Part shown: positions 25,877 through 35,202 of the stretch, piece by piece
Numbering within the stretch: the stretch's first letter is position 1
How the letters are laid out: each line of letters starts with the position of its first letter
NCBI GenBank assembly: GCA_031550525.1
Contig: JAVBON010000002.1
Coordinates: 248,001 to 312,000, forward strand
Reading direction: 5' to 3'
From: WRHT01 sp031550525
GTDB lineage: Bacteria; Desulfobacterota; Desulfovibrionia; Desulfovibrionales; Desulfovibrionaceae
DNA length: 64,000 bases
The notes under the pieces: model-generated
Told to the model about the DNA's origin: nothing
The model's database searches: none
The model's input: the letters and a program-made list of their open reading frames with translations, nothing else
Made by a program: the position numbers and the translations under genes

Positions 25877-26812
25877 CTATTTATTGCCGTAGTTGGCCTG
25901 AACGTTTTTGTAGATCTTATCCATAAAAGGCTTGGCGCTGGCGGCATCAACAGGTGTCGCCTCAAGCTGCAAGCGATCGAACATCTGTTCTTTGTATTCC
26001 GCGCTGTTGCCAATTTTGATCATGGCCTTTTCAATTCTGTCAGCGGCTTCTTTGGGCATATCTGGGCTGCCCAGCAACAGGAACAAGGTTTCCTGCGAAA
26101 TGCCATAGCCTTGCTCCATAAGAGTAGGCACATTGGGGAGCTTGGTAAAACGCTTTTCGCTCTCGCAAGCAAGGGCTTTTACTTTACCAGCCAAAGCGCT
26201 TTCGATGAATATAAGACCAATGGAGCCGATGTCGGCGTGGCCGCCCATAACGGCGGTAAGACAGGCGGAACCGCTGCCCTGCGGAACGGGCGACACGTTA
26301 ACGCCTTCCTGCTTGCCTATGCGCAAGATAATTTCTTTGTCTTCTTCGTTCATCACACCCGCGATGAGGGGGCGGTTTTCCTTTTTAGCCCAGGCAAAAG
26401 CATCGCGCAGGTCTTTCCAATCGCGGTCGGGCTGCGTGATAATGCCTATGCGTTGCTCGGCCAAAGCGCCAAGAATGCGGAAGTCCTCATACTTGAAGCG
26501 CACGTTCATAACAACGGGGTTAAAGGTAATTTGCGGCGAGGTTACCACAAGCAGGGTATATCCGTCGTTTTTGGCGGCCAAAAACTGGTTTATGGCCACG
26601 TTGCCGCCGCCGCCGGGCACGTTGGCTATAAGCACTGGCTGGCCCAGCTCTTTGGTCAGCGCGGTAGCGGCGGTTCTTGAGGCCAGGTCAAGAAGCCCCC
26701 CGGCGCTGGAGGTTACTATTATTTTTATTGGTTTATCAGGGTAGGCGGCCATGCTCACGGAAGGAACGGCCATGCAAAACACAAGGGCCAGAACGATGAA
26801 CAGCTTTTTCAT
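25877..26812 (-). CDS. tctC: TTT transporter solute-binding protein (TctC/Bug family)
   Basis: Periplasmic binding protein of 311 aa with a signal peptide (cleavage after SMAA, about residue 23) and the family opening YPDKPIKIIV. SSAGGLLDLASR and NVPGGGGNVAINQFL segments form the Bug-type ligand cleft. It delivers a carboxylate to the TctAB permease encoded upstream on the same strand, 21 bp away. The cleft normally contacts the carboxylate by backbone and water, so ligand identity cannot be read from sequence. Confidence 0.92.
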   Translation of the reverse strand: MKKLFIVLALVFCMAVPSVSMAAYPDKPIKIIVTSSAGGLLDLASRTAATALTKELGQPVLIANVPGGGGNVAINQFLAAKNDGYTLLVVTSPQITFNPVVMNVRFKYEDFRILGALAEQRIGIITQPDRDWKDLRDAFAWAKKENRPLIAGVMNEEDKEIILRIGKQEGVNVSPVPQGSGSACLTAVMGGHADIGSIGLIFIESALAGKVKALACESEKRFTKLPNVPTLMEQGYGISQETLFLLLGSPDMPKEAADRIEKAMIKIGNSAEYKEQMFDRLQLEATPVDAASAKPFMDKIYKNVQANYGNK

Positions 26813-26833
26813 AAGACTCTCCGTTAAATGGTT

Positions 26834-28387
26834 TTAAACGTTTGCAGCCGCCGCTTTGGCCGCGGCCGTTTTTTTAGCTTTTTTATTGGTGCTCCAGGCG
26901 CTCCAAACGCAAAACGCCACAATAAGCAGGGCCAAAAATATGGTTATGGGCCTTTCCAACAACAGCTCCGGCTTATGGTAAAAGCTAATGATGCTCTGCT
27001 GGAACGAAAGCTCAAACATGGGCCCGAGAATAAAGCCGACAATCAAACATATGAAAGAAAAATTAACCTTCTTTATTATGTAACCAACTATGCCGAAGAA
27101 AATCATAAGACCCACGGCAAAGGTGCTGCTTTCGGCCATATACGCGCCCAGCATGCAAACAAGCATGATGATGGGCATAAGAATATTCTTGGGCGCGGTA
27201 AGCATGCGCGCGAAAAAGCGTATGCAAAACAGCCCCAGGGCCAGAAGCATAATATTGCTTACAATCATGGTGGCATACACGCCGTAAACCATCTGGCCAT
27301 GCTGCTCGAACATAAGCGGGCCTGGGGTTACGCCGTGCAGCACGAAAGCGCCTATCATAATGGCCGAGGCCATGTTGCCTGGTATGCCCAAGGTGAACAG
27401 CGGAATAAGCGACGAGCCCACCACGGCGTTGTTGGCGCTCTCCGCCGCCGCAATGCCTTCAAGCGAGCCATGACCGTATTCTTCAGGGTGCTTTGAGGAG
27501 TTGCGGGCAACGCCGTAAGCAAGAAACGCCGCCACGGCCGCGCCTAATCCCGGCAGGGCTCCAACTATGGCCCCCAGAGAAGAAGAGCGGATCAGGGTTT
27601 TCCAATGCATAATGTATTCTTTAAAGGTCACCCGGTTGTCTTCGCGTTTTTTGGAGGAAAAAACGTGGGAAATATCGCCGGAATCCTCTTTTTTCAAACT
27701 GAGCTTGAACCCTCTGAACAAACCCTCTGTTTGCGTAAACAGTTCCGAAAGCGCCAGCAGACCTATGCACATGGGTATAAGGGGCACCCCGGCCTCAAGC
27801 TGGTAGATGCCCAAGGTAAGGCGGCCTTCACCCACCACCGGGTCCATGCCCACGGTGCTTATAAACATGCCCAAGGCGGCGGCCACAAGGCCCTTGCACA
27901 AATCGCCGGCTTCCAAAACCGCAATCATGGTAAGGGAAAGCATAATCAAACAGCATATTTCCGAAGGTCCCATCTTGAGGGCCGCATTGGCCACCGGACC
28001 GGCCACCAGAAAAAGAATAAGCGTGGCGAATATGTCGCCGAAAGCCGAAGAATACAGCGCCATCTTTATGGCGCGCACGCCCTTGCCCTTTTTGGCCATG
28101 GGGTAGGCCTCCAGCGCCGTGGCGGCGGCTTCGGCCGTGCCGGGGGTGTTGATAAAGGTGGCCGATATGGAGCCGCCGAAAAAACCTCCCTTGTTTATGC
28201 CTATCAAAAAGCCTATAGCGGCCACCGCAGGCATGTAATAGGTAAGGGGCACGCACAAGGCTATGGCCATGGGCGCGGAAAGACCTGGTATGGTGCCCAC
28301 CAAAAGCCCAACAAAGACGCCTACGCCAACATAAAGAAAGGTTGACAGGGTCATGGCGTCCTGAATGCCGGCAAATACTACGTCCAT
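26834..28387 (-). CDS. tctA: TTT transporter large permease TctA, copy 1
   Basis: Membrane protein of 517 aa with about twelve helices and TctA signatures: GLLVGTIPGLSAPMAIAL near the N-terminus, GGSISATFINTPGTAEAAATALEAYP and the second-half LPGLGAAVAAFLAYG and LGIPGNMASAIMIGA loops. It works with TctB and TctC. It is a close paralogue of the gene at 29171-30715: DNA of the central-to-C-terminal part is almost identical, while the segment around 27560-27790 differs more. ATG at 28387 has GGGGGG seven bases before it and matches the paralogue's start. Confidence 0.93.
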   Translation of the reverse strand: MDVVFAGIQDAMTLSTFLYVGVGVFVGLLVGTIPGLSAPMAIALCVPLTYYMPAVAAIGFLIGINKGGFFGGSISATFINTPGTAEAAATALEAYPMAKKGKGVRAIKMALYSSAFGDIFATLILFLVAGPVANAALKMGPSEICCLIMLSLTMIAVLEAGDLCKGLVAAALGMFISTVGMDPVVGEGRLTLGIYQLEAGVPLIPMCIGLLALSELFTQTEGLFRGFKLSLKKEDSGDISHVFSSKKREDNRVTFKEYIMHWKTLIRSSSLGAIVGALPGLGAAVAAFLAYGVARNSSKHPEEYGHGSLEGIAAAESANNAVVGSSLIPLFTLGIPGNMASAIMIGAFVLHGVTPGPLMFEQHGQMVYGVYATMIVSNIMLLALGLFCIRFFARMLTAPKNILMPIIMLVCMLGAYMAESSTFAVGLMIFFGIVGYIIKKVNFSFICLIVGFILGPMFELSFQQSIISFYHKPELLLERPITIFLALLIVAFCVWSAWSTNKKAKKTAAAKAAAANV

Positions 28388-28555
28388 ACTACCCCCCATG
28401 CGCCTGCGCCGATGCGGGGGCCTGTACCGGTGTGATCATTCTCAAAAGTCATAGCTTGCACCTTCAAAATTTTGTCCTAAGACGTTGGCTTGTTAAACAT
28501 ACACACATGACGGCCAGGCCTCAGGCAAAAGGGCCGGGCCGCCAGATACGCGGCG

Positions 28556-29026
28556 CTACGGCATTGGCACCGCTAAAATATAGGTCATGCACAGCCATAC
28601 AATCACAGTTGTGCAAACGCTGACCATGGCAATGCGAACAGGGTTAAGGTTACCGCAAAGCAATTGCAGCATAACCAAAACAACTATACCGCCTGGTATA
28701 AAGCCTATAAGCTGCATAAGCGGCATGGTGGCAAAAAACACGGCAGAAAACAGCACCAGATGCACCCAGTTAGGAAGTGTAAGCGGGTTTGGGCGCTTGT
28801 CTTCATCCACCGAATCTTTACGGAAAATGCTTTTCCGGCCCAGATATGTTCTGAGCATGATGGGTATGGAAAAAATAATCATAATTACGCATAGCGTGTA
28901 TGGCAGGGCGCTGGGCGGCATGCCAAAACCGCTGAACGGCGGGCAGTATGCCGGTATTAGCCACACCATGCACAGTATGCTGAATAAAAATACCGAAAAA
29001 TATGTATAAAAAACGGCCTTACGCAT
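28556..29026 (-). CDS. tctB: TTT transporter small permease TctB
   Basis: Hydrophobic protein of 156 aa with four predicted membrane helices, the size and shape of TctB. It lies between two tctA copies, so either could use it as partner. AGGAGG stands five bases before the ATG. Sequence is less conserved in this subunit, so the call leans on topology and position. Confidence 0.85.
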   Translation of the reverse strand: MRKAVFYTYFSVFLFSILCMVWLIPAYCPPFSGFGMPPSALPYTLCVIMIIFSIPIMLRTYLGRKSIFRKDSVDEDKRPNPLTLPNWVHLVLFSAVFFATMPLMQLIGFIPGGIVVLVMLQLLCGNLNPVRIAMVSVCTTVIVWLCMTYILAVPMP

Positions 29027-29170
29027 TGTTACCTCCTGTCAGATGCGTGCTTGTATTTTGCACAGAGGCTGCTGCATTGTAAGCAGTAACTGTTTTTTAA
29101 AATTCACACGTTCACTTGCGGCGCGGGCGTTATCAAAAAAAATTTTCATGCCCTGCGCCGGCGCTCATGC

Positions 29171-30715
29171 CTACGCGGCATTGGCCGCCATGGCCGCTTT
29201 TCTTGCCTTTCTGTTGGAACTCCAACTGTTCCAGACGCAAAACGCCACAATCATGGCCAGCAAAAACAGCGTTATGGGCCTGTGCAGCAACAATTCCGGC
29301 TTATGGTAAAAGCTAATGATGCTCTGCTGGAACGAAAGCTCAAACATGGGCCCGAGTATGTAACCGACAATCAGGCAGATAAACGAGAAGTTCACCTTCT
29401 TTATTATGTAGCCCACTATGCCGAAGAAAATCATAAGGCCCACGGCAAAGGTGCTGCTTTCGGCCATATACGCGCCCAGCATGCAAACAAGCATGATGAT
29501 GGGCATAAGAATATTTTTGGGCGCGGTAAGCATGCGCGCGAAAAAGCGTATGCAAAACAGCCCCAGGGCCAGAAGCATAATATTGCTTACAATCATGGTA
29601 GCATACACGCCGTAAACCATCTGACCGTGCTGCTCGAACATAAGCGGGCCTGGGGTTACGCCGTGCAGCACAAAAGCGCCTATCATAATGGCCGAGGCCA
29701 TGTTGCCTGGTATGCCCAAGGTGAACAGCGGAATAAGCGACGAGCCCACCACGGCGTTGTTGGCGCTCTCCGCCGCCGCAATGCCTTCAAGCGAGCCATG
29801 ACCGTACTCTTCAGGGTGCTTTGAGGAGTTGCGGGCCACGCCATAGGCCAAAAAGGCGGCTATAGCCGCGCCCAACCCCGGCAGCGCGCCTACTATTGAG
29901 CCAAGGCAGGATGAACGCAACAGGGTTTTCCAGTACACGATGTATTCTTTAAAGGTAACTCTGTTGTCTTCGCGTTTTTTCGATGAAAAAACATGCGAAA
30001 TATCACCGCCTTCCTCTTTCCTCATGCTCAGTTTAAAGCCTCTGAACAAGCCCTCAGTCTGAGCGAACAGCTCGGAAAGCGCCAGCAAGCCTATGCACAT
30101 GGGAATCATCGGAATACCGGCTTCAAGCTGGTAAATGCCCAGGGTAAGGCGGCCTTCACCCACCACCGGGTCCATGCCCACGGTGCTTATAAACATGCCC
30201 AAGGCGGCGGCCACAAGGCCCTTGCACAAATCGCCCGCTTCCAAAATTGCAATCATGGTGAGCGAAAGCATAATCAGGCTGCATATTTCAGACGGGCCCA
30301 TTTTAAGCGCCGCGCCAGCCACGGGGCCGGCTACCGCAAAAAGCAGCAGGGTTGAAAAAATGTCGCCAAAGGCCGAGGCGTATAAAGCCATTTTTATAGC
30401 CCGCACGCCCTTGCCCTGTTTAGCCAGGGGGTAACCCTCCAAAGCGGTGGCGGCAGCCTCGGCCGTGCCGGGGGTGTTGATAAAAGTGGCCGATATGGAA
30501 CCGCCGAAAAAACCTCCCTTGTTTATGCCTATAAGAAAGCCTATAGCAGCCACCGCCGGCATGTAATAGGTAAGGGGCACGCACAAGGCTATGGCCATGG
30601 GGGCGGAAAGGCCTGGTATGGTGCCTACAAGAAGCCCCACAAAGACCCCGATAGCTACATAGATGAAGGTGGAAACATTAAGGGCGTCTTGTATGCCCGC
30701 TAAGACAACATCCAT
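29171..30715 (-). CDS. tctA: TTT transporter large permease TctA, copy 2
   Basis: Membrane protein of 514 aa, paralogue of copy 1. It starts MDVVLAGIQDALNVSTFIYV where copy 1 starts MDVVFAGIQDAMTLSTFLYV. It is the first gene of the minus-strand array, behind a region with two palindromic candidate operators. GGAGGG stands five bases before ATG 30715, although the frame is open to 30886. Having two TctA genes with one TctB and one TctC suggests a recent tandem duplication, perhaps with altered substrate choice. Confidence 0.92.
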   Translation of the reverse strand: MDVVLAGIQDALNVSTFIYVAIGVFVGLLVGTIPGLSAPMAIALCVPLTYYMPAVAAIGFLIGINKGGFFGGSISATFINTPGTAEAAATALEGYPLAKQGKGVRAIKMALYASAFGDIFSTLLLFAVAGPVAGAALKMGPSEICSLIMLSLTMIAILEAGDLCKGLVAAALGMFISTVGMDPVVGEGRLTLGIYQLEAGIPMIPMCIGLLALSELFAQTEGLFRGFKLSMRKEEGGDISHVFSSKKREDNRVTFKEYIVYWKTLLRSSCLGSIVGALPGLGAAIAAFLAYGVARNSSKHPEEYGHGSLEGIAAAESANNAVVGSSLIPLFTLGIPGNMASAIMIGAFVLHGVTPGPLMFEQHGQMVYGVYATMIVSNIMLLALGLFCIRFFARMLTAPKNILMPIIMLVCMLGAYMAESSTFAVGLMIFFGIVGYIIKKVNFSFICLIVGYILGPMFELSFQQSIISFYHKPELLLHRPITLFLLAMIVAFCVWNSWSSNRKARKAAMAANAA

Positions 30716-30992
30716 ATTACCCTCCGGAAAAGGATGCCAATGCATCAGCCGGCCGCGCCAAAAGCACAGGCCGCGCAAATGCGTTGCTATGTGTTCGCAC
30801 CTTCTTGTTCCCGACAAAACCATTATTCCGCAGGCAAACATACCAACATTCAGAATGCGCGCCGTCAGGCAGGACAGCGGCACCATGGCGCGGAATTTAA
30901 ACCAACCGGCGTAAATTCCGGATTAAACAGCCCATACGGGGCATATAGTACACCCGATAAAGCGCATTTGCAGCATGTTGTTTGTTTTTATG

Positions 30993-31011
30993 TGATAAGG
31001 CGACCTTATCA
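30993..31011. promoter_or_regulatory. GntR-type operator candidate 1
   Basis: TGATAAGG-CGA-CCTTATCA, a perfect 8-bp inverted repeat. It lies upstream of tctA copy 2 and is repeated with one mismatch at 31089. Confidence 0.6.
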
Positions 31012-31088
31012 TAACGCACTATTTGCCTCTGCTCCTTGCCTAGCTGCTTGTATTACTGATTTAACGGAAAAATACAGTTATAAGCAAC

Positions 31089-31107
31089 TGATAAGGAGAC
31101 CTTACCA
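31089..31107. promoter_or_regulatory. GntR-type operator candidate 2
   Basis: TGATAAGG-AGA-CCTTACCA, one mismatch from the site at 30993. Two copies about 96 bp apart would allow looping by a dimeric FadR-type regulator. Confidence 0.6.
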
Positions 31108-31423
31108 CATACTTATTTTTTATTGCACCCCACCCAATAAGTCAAGCGTTTTGTGAAAATTATCGCAAACTTTTTTACCCTCTCCAACGCAGCATTTTTC
31201 CTACAGTTTTCACATTAAACACCAACCACTTCAGGCATTCGCACATGCGCATAAAATATACCAGTTGCCGCGCATCCCGCCATGGTGATAAATTAAGGCC
31301 GCGTATGAACCTGTTGACATTTATATGAGACTAGTTCATAAACTAGCATGCTGGTAAGGTCACTCTATCTTGTTTGCGAACAAATTATTTTAATTAATCT
31401 TTTTATGAATATCGGAAACGACA

Positions 31424-32143
31424 ATGGCACACCGCATCAGTACATCCCAATTGATAGTGAAAGAAATACAAGAAAATATCGCCAACAAACTTTACATTCC
31501 GGGTGATAAGTTGCCCACGGAGCGTAAGCTGGCCGAGCAATATGGCGTAAGCCGCATTCCCGTGCGTGAAGCCATAAAAATTCTGGCTGAAATGGGCCTG
31601 GTAGAAAGCAGGCACGGCAGCGGCACTTTTGTTAAAGAGCCCAATACGGCCCGAACAATAGAACTGATGCGCCAGTATTTGCAACTGAACCGCCAAAGCG
31701 CTCTTGAAATACTGCAACTGCGCGGCCTGCTTGAAACTCAAGCCGCAAGAGAAGCCGCCCTTAACCGTGATAAGGAAGACATGCGGCGCATTGCGGAACT
31801 GGAAGAAAAATGCGCTCGTGAAATAGATAACAAGCTGCATGGCAACCCGCACAATTTCAAGCAAGCCGACTTCGCCTTTCATAGGGCTGTTGCCTTGGCC
31901 TCACATAATCATATTTTTACCGACTTCATAAACCTCATCCATAACTCCATGGGCCTTCATCAGGGCATTTTGACCGCCGGAAACGAGAATATGGATTTTA
32001 TACGCCGCCACCATCACGAGTTGCGCCTGGCTTTGGAAAATAAAGATCCCGCAGCGGCGCAGGCCGCCATGGCAAGGCACCTTGAGCATATTTTGGTTGT
32101 GGTGAAAAACGGCATGAAAGTAAGTGGAATAAACGGGAAATAG
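31424..32143 (+). CDS. GntR/FadR-type transcriptional regulator, second
   Basis: Regulator of 239 aa, winged helix-turn-helix (LPTERKLAEQYGVSRIPVRE, about 28-47, then LVESRHGSGTFV) plus FCD ligand domain. It is divergent from the TTT array and first in an operon-like row with aldolase, hydrolase and UPF0261 genes. The TAAGG-core palindromes on both sides of it are the likely binding sites. It is a paralogue of the regulator at 21737. Confidence 0.92.
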   Translation: MAHRISTSQLIVKEIQENIANKLYIPGDKLPTERKLAEQYGVSRIPVREAIKILAEMGLVESRHGSGTFVKEPNTARTIELMRQYLQLNRQSALEILQLRGLLETQAAREAALNRDKEDMRRIAELEEKCAREIDNKLHGNPHNFKQADFAFHRAVALASHNHIFTDFINLIHNSMGLHQGILTAGNENMDFIRRHHHELRLALENKDPAAAQAAMARHLEHILVVVKNGMKVSGINGK

Positions 32144-32194
32144 CCCGGACCTTGCGCGTCGTTTAAGCTGTTTGGCGAAATTGTTCTCGTACAC

Positions 32195-32213
32195 TTGTAA
32201 GGTCACATTACAA
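32195..32213. promoter_or_regulatory. GntR-type operator candidate 3
   Basis: TTGTAA-GGTCACA-TTACAA, a perfect inverted repeat of 6 bp arms just before the aldolase gene. It shares TAAGGTCA with the half-site at 31355-31362. Confidence 0.5.
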
Positions 32214-32236
32214 TTAGTTATCCACTCGAGGTTTTT

Positions 32237-32857
32237 ATGAATTATACCCAGAGCCGAGCCGAATATGCCAAAGCCGCCGCGCGCCTGTACGAAACCGGCC
32301 TGCAAACCGGTGTTGGAGGCAACTTGAGCCTGCGCGGGCCGGATGGTGGGGGCATGCTTATAAAAAGCTCAGGCAGCCCCATGGCCGCGCCTGTGGTTAC
32401 GGATTGGCAAGGACGCGTCATTGCCGGAGAGGGAAAACCCTCAAGCGAATTTTTCATGCACAGCGAAATATACAAACTGCGCCCAGACTGCGGCGGCATA
32501 GTGCATGCCCATTGCAACTGGGCCGTAAGCTGGTCGCTCACTGGGCGTGACGTGCCCCTTATTACTTTTACGGCCAAGCTCAAGCTGCCCGGCCCCGTGC
32601 CGGTTATTCCGGTGAAAAACAACAACGTGGGAGCTGGCGATTTCAGCATGATTGCCGCGCATCTTGCCGATGCCAGGGTCAAGGCCTTTATTTTGCGCGG
32701 CCATGGCTTGGTCTGCCTTGGCTCCACCCTTATGGACGCCGTATACCACACCGAACTTATTGAAGAATGCGCGCAAATTGCCTGGAATGCCTCAATAATG
32801 CAACGTTTAGGGCTTTTGCCCGATGATTTTGAAAACTTTCACGGCTTGCAGCCTTAA
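32237..32857 (+). CDS. Class II aldolase/adducin-family protein
   Basis: Zinc-dependent aldolase/epimerase-type protein of 206 aa. Family motifs: GGNLSLR (28-34), MLIKSSG (40-46), PSSEFFMHSEIY (68-79, with the catalytic Glu71), metal ligands HAH (90-92) and a later His in LRGHGLVC (about 155). Relatives include fuculose-phosphate aldolase, ribulose-phosphate epimerase and OtnC-type tetronate decarboxylase. The exact reaction is not clear. The three genes after it and the divergent TTT transporter suggest catabolism of an imported hydroxy acid. Confidence 0.88.
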   Translation: MNYTQSRAEYAKAAARLYETGLQTGVGGNLSLRGPDGGGMLIKSSGSPMAAPVVTDWQGRVIAGEGKPSSEFFMHSEIYKLRPDCGGIVHAHCNWAVSWSLTGRDVPLITFTAKLKLPGPVPVIPVKNNNVGAGDFSMIAAHLADARVKAFILRGHGLVCLGSTLMDAVYHTELIEECAQIAWNASIMQRLGLLPDDFENFHGLQP

Positions 32858-32896
32858 TTGCCACAACCCTGCGCGGCAGGAACACAGGAGAAAACC

Positions 32897-33691
32897 ATGT
32901 CCGAGTTCAAAATATACCCTATAAACACAGGGTTCATAAAACTCAGCAAGGAAAAATACCTCTATCACCACAGCACGCATAAATTTTACGATACCGAAGG
33001 GTATGTCGATTCGCCCTGCTACGCTTTTCTGCTAAAATCAAAAGACACCCTGGCCCTGGTGGATACGGGCATGGCCTCAACCGAGATTGCCAACAAATAC
33101 CACCATGCGGGTTCCGTGCAGCCCGAGGGCTTTTCCATAATCGACCAATTGGCGAAAATGGGCATCAAGCCCGCCGATATTGACGCCATAATCTTTACGC
33201 ACCTGCACTGGGACCACTGCTACCACGTGGCCGAATTTCACAAGGCTACACTGTATGTAAGCCGCGCCGAATATGAATGGGCGCTCAACCCTATTCCGCT
33301 GTACTACAAATCGTACGAATACCCGGCCATAGGCATACGCCAGCAGTTTGACGGGCTCTCTTTCAACCTTACCGTGGGCGAGCAGGAAATTATGCCGGGT
33401 CTTTCGGTATACCAAAGCCCCGGCCACTCCTTGGGCCATCAAACCGTGGCCGTTCAGGCAAAATCCGGCCATTACCACTGTTGCGGCGACCTTATGTTTA
33501 CCAACGACAGTATGAAACCGCTGCCGGAAATAAGCTATACAATCACTCCCCCAGGGCGCTTTCTGAATATTGTCGATTCCTGGCGCAGTATAGAAGACAT
33601 AAACCGCCGCAAGCAGGGCGACCGGTTTGTACTGGCCTGCCATGAGCCTTTGGTGGGAAAAATGGCCGAAAGCCTCGGCTACCTGGAATAA
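32897..33691 (+). CDS. Metallo-beta-lactamase-fold hydrolase, lactonase-like
   Basis: Protein of 264 aa with the di-zinc motif THLHWDH (101-107), a downstream His in SPGHSLGH (about 175-182), the bridging Asp in CCGDLMFT and a final His in ACHEP. The arrangement is that of AHL-lactonase-like (AttM/AiiA) members, which open lactone rings. In this neighbourhood it may hydrolyse a sugar- or hydroxy-acid lactone rather than a signal molecule; that is inference. The start at 32897 is set by AGGAG six bases upstream. It is co-directional with the aldolase and UPF0261 genes. Confidence 0.88.
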   Translation: MSEFKIYPINTGFIKLSKEKYLYHHSTHKFYDTEGYVDSPCYAFLLKSKDTLALVDTGMASTEIANKYHHAGSVQPEGFSIIDQLAKMGIKPADIDAIIFTHLHWDHCYHVAEFHKATLYVSRAEYEWALNPIPLYYKSYEYPAIGIRQQFDGLSFNLTVGEQEIMPGLSVYQSPGHSLGHQTVAVQAKSGHYHCCGDLMFTNDSMKPLPEISYTITPPGRFLNIVDSWRSIEDINRRKQGDRFVLACHEPLVGKMAESLGYLE

Positions 33692-33711
33692 CCGCAAACA
33701 AGCGCGAACAG

Positions 33712-34983
33712 ATGGTTATGCCCAAACAAAATACCGTAGCCATAATAGGCACTCTGGACACCAAGGAAAAGGAAATGCGCCACGCCGCGCAAGCGCTGCG
33801 CCAAAACGGCACGCACGTGCTGCTGCTTGACGCAACGGTACGGCACCCCATGGAGGCGCCAGGCAGCATGGATGCCGCAGACGACATTGATATAATGGTT
33901 AACACCGCCATACTTTCCGCCTGCGGAAAACACTGGGAGGCCATGAGCGGGCTGCACAAGGACGAAAGGCTTCGCCTTATGGCCGATTGCCTGCACGAGG
34001 TAACGCAAAAGTTGTTTCGCCGAGGCGCTCTGCAAGGCCTGCTAACCATTGGCGGAGCGCAAAACACGGCGGTTTCGCTAAAAGCCATGCACGCCATGCC
34101 GCTGGGCTTCCCCAAAGTGCTGCTCTCCACCGTGGCCAGCGGCAGCCGCCCCTTCAACTTCATCATGGGCACCACCGATATGGTGGCGGCCCAAGCCGTG
34201 GCGGACATAAGCGGCCTTAACTTCCTCACCAAAAATTCCATAGAGAACGCCGCCTACCTCATGCTGGGCCTTTTGCAGGCCTCCGCCACGCGCAGCGAGC
34301 CGCTGAAAGGGCCGGCTCTCCCAGCCGTGGGCATGACCCTGCTGGGCGTAACAAACCTTGGCGGCGAGCGCTGCCGCGCCATACTGGAAAAAAAAGGCTT
34401 TGAGACCGTCTGTTTCCATGCCACCGGCGTGGGCGGACAGGTGCTGGACAACCTTGTGCGCGATACCGATAACATAAGCGGCGTGCTTGAGCTTACCCCG
34501 CACGAGATTATAGGCGAATTTATGGGCGGCTACACCGCCGGAGCCACCGAGCGCATTTCCGCCTGCTGCGCCAAAGGCCTGCCCATGGTACTGGCCCCCG
34601 GAGCCATGGATTTATACATGGTGGATCTTAACCGCCAACCCGTGCCGGACCACTTGCAAACCCGCAAGCACCTCTACCACAACGCCAAAATAATCCACGT
34701 AAAACTCAGTGTGGACGAAGCCGTGCGCATGGCCCACATAACGGCCTCGCGCCTGAATCTGAACCCGGCGAGCAAAACCGTGCTTATACCCCTGCGCGGG
34801 TTTGTTGAAGAAGGCTGCCCCGGCGGCAGAATGTACGCCCCGGAGGTAGATAAAGCCTTTACTGCCGCGCTCAAAGAAAAACTCCATCCCAGCATCATGG
34901 TGCAGGAAATGGATAATAATATCATTGATCAAGAGTTTGCCGCCGCAATGGTGAATGAGTTGGAGCGCCTGATGCGGAGGTAA
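33712..34983 (+). CDS. UPF0261/Tm-1-like ATP-binding protein
   Basis: Protein of 423 aa covering the whole UPF0261 family (related to the plant resistance protein Tm-1 N-terminal domain). An opening strand VAIIGTLDTKEKEMRHAAQ, a GLLTIGGAQNTAV loop, the VLLSTVASGSRPFNF segment and a C-terminal VLIPLRGFVEEGCPGG block are visible. The family is linked to ATP binding, but its bacterial reaction is not well established. It is the last gene of the GntR-aldolase-hydrolase row, 20 bp after the hydrolase. Confidence 0.88.
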   Translation: MVMPKQNTVAIIGTLDTKEKEMRHAAQALRQNGTHVLLLDATVRHPMEAPGSMDAADDIDIMVNTAILSACGKHWEAMSGLHKDERLRLMADCLHEVTQKLFRRGALQGLLTIGGAQNTAVSLKAMHAMPLGFPKVLLSTVASGSRPFNFIMGTTDMVAAQAVADISGLNFLTKNSIENAAYLMLGLLQASATRSEPLKGPALPAVGMTLLGVTNLGGERCRAILEKKGFETVCFHATGVGGQVLDNLVRDTDNISGVLELTPHEIIGEFMGGYTAGATERISACCAKGLPMVLAPGAMDLYMVDLNRQPVPDHLQTRKHLYHNAKIIHVKLSVDEAVRMAHITASRLNLNPASKTVLIPLRGFVEEGCPGGRMYAPEVDKAFTAALKEKLHPSIMVQEMDNNIIDQEFAAAMVNELERLMRR

Positions 34984-35036
34984 CGCGCAAAGCGATGGGA
35001 AAAGCCCCTTCTGGGCGGATTAAAAAACAAAAATAA

Positions 35037-35091
35037 GCGAAGCGCGCCAGTAAGAGAGTATGGATGCCCCTCTCTTATTGGCGCGCTTCGC
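35037..35091. terminator. Long inverted repeat after the UPF0261 gene
   Basis: 22-bp arms (one mismatch) built on GCGAAGCGCGCCA / TGGCGCGCTTCGC around an 11-base loop. A likely end of the catabolic operon. The rest of 34984-35372 holds repeat A4 and no gene. Confidence 0.65.
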
Positions 35092-35202
35092 GCGCTCATA
35101 TTCATCTTATCTTTGCCACGAAGTGACTTCTTCCCCCTGCACACTAGACTATACATCCCAAATATCTTATCTTGTCGCACTTCTAACGTAACCTGAACTA
35201 CC

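Larger units (their letters stand above)
30716..31423. promoter_or_regulatory. 708-bp divergent regulatory region
   Basis: Spacer between divergent tctA copy 2 and the second GntR gene. It holds two palindromic operator-like sites (30993-31011, 31089-31107), a half-site TGGTAAGGTCA at 31352-31362 and a separate palindrome CTAGTT-cata-AACTAG at 31331-31346. No gene is apparent. Confidence 0.65.

Noticed and set aside
29282..29824. Long plus-strand frames opposite both tctA copies
   Set aside because: They are antisense to the two paralogous permease genes and resemble each other only because those genes do.
32897..33691. Quorum-quenching AHL lactonase
   Set aside because: The zinc motif fits, but many lactonase-like enzymes share it and the neighbours point to catabolism.
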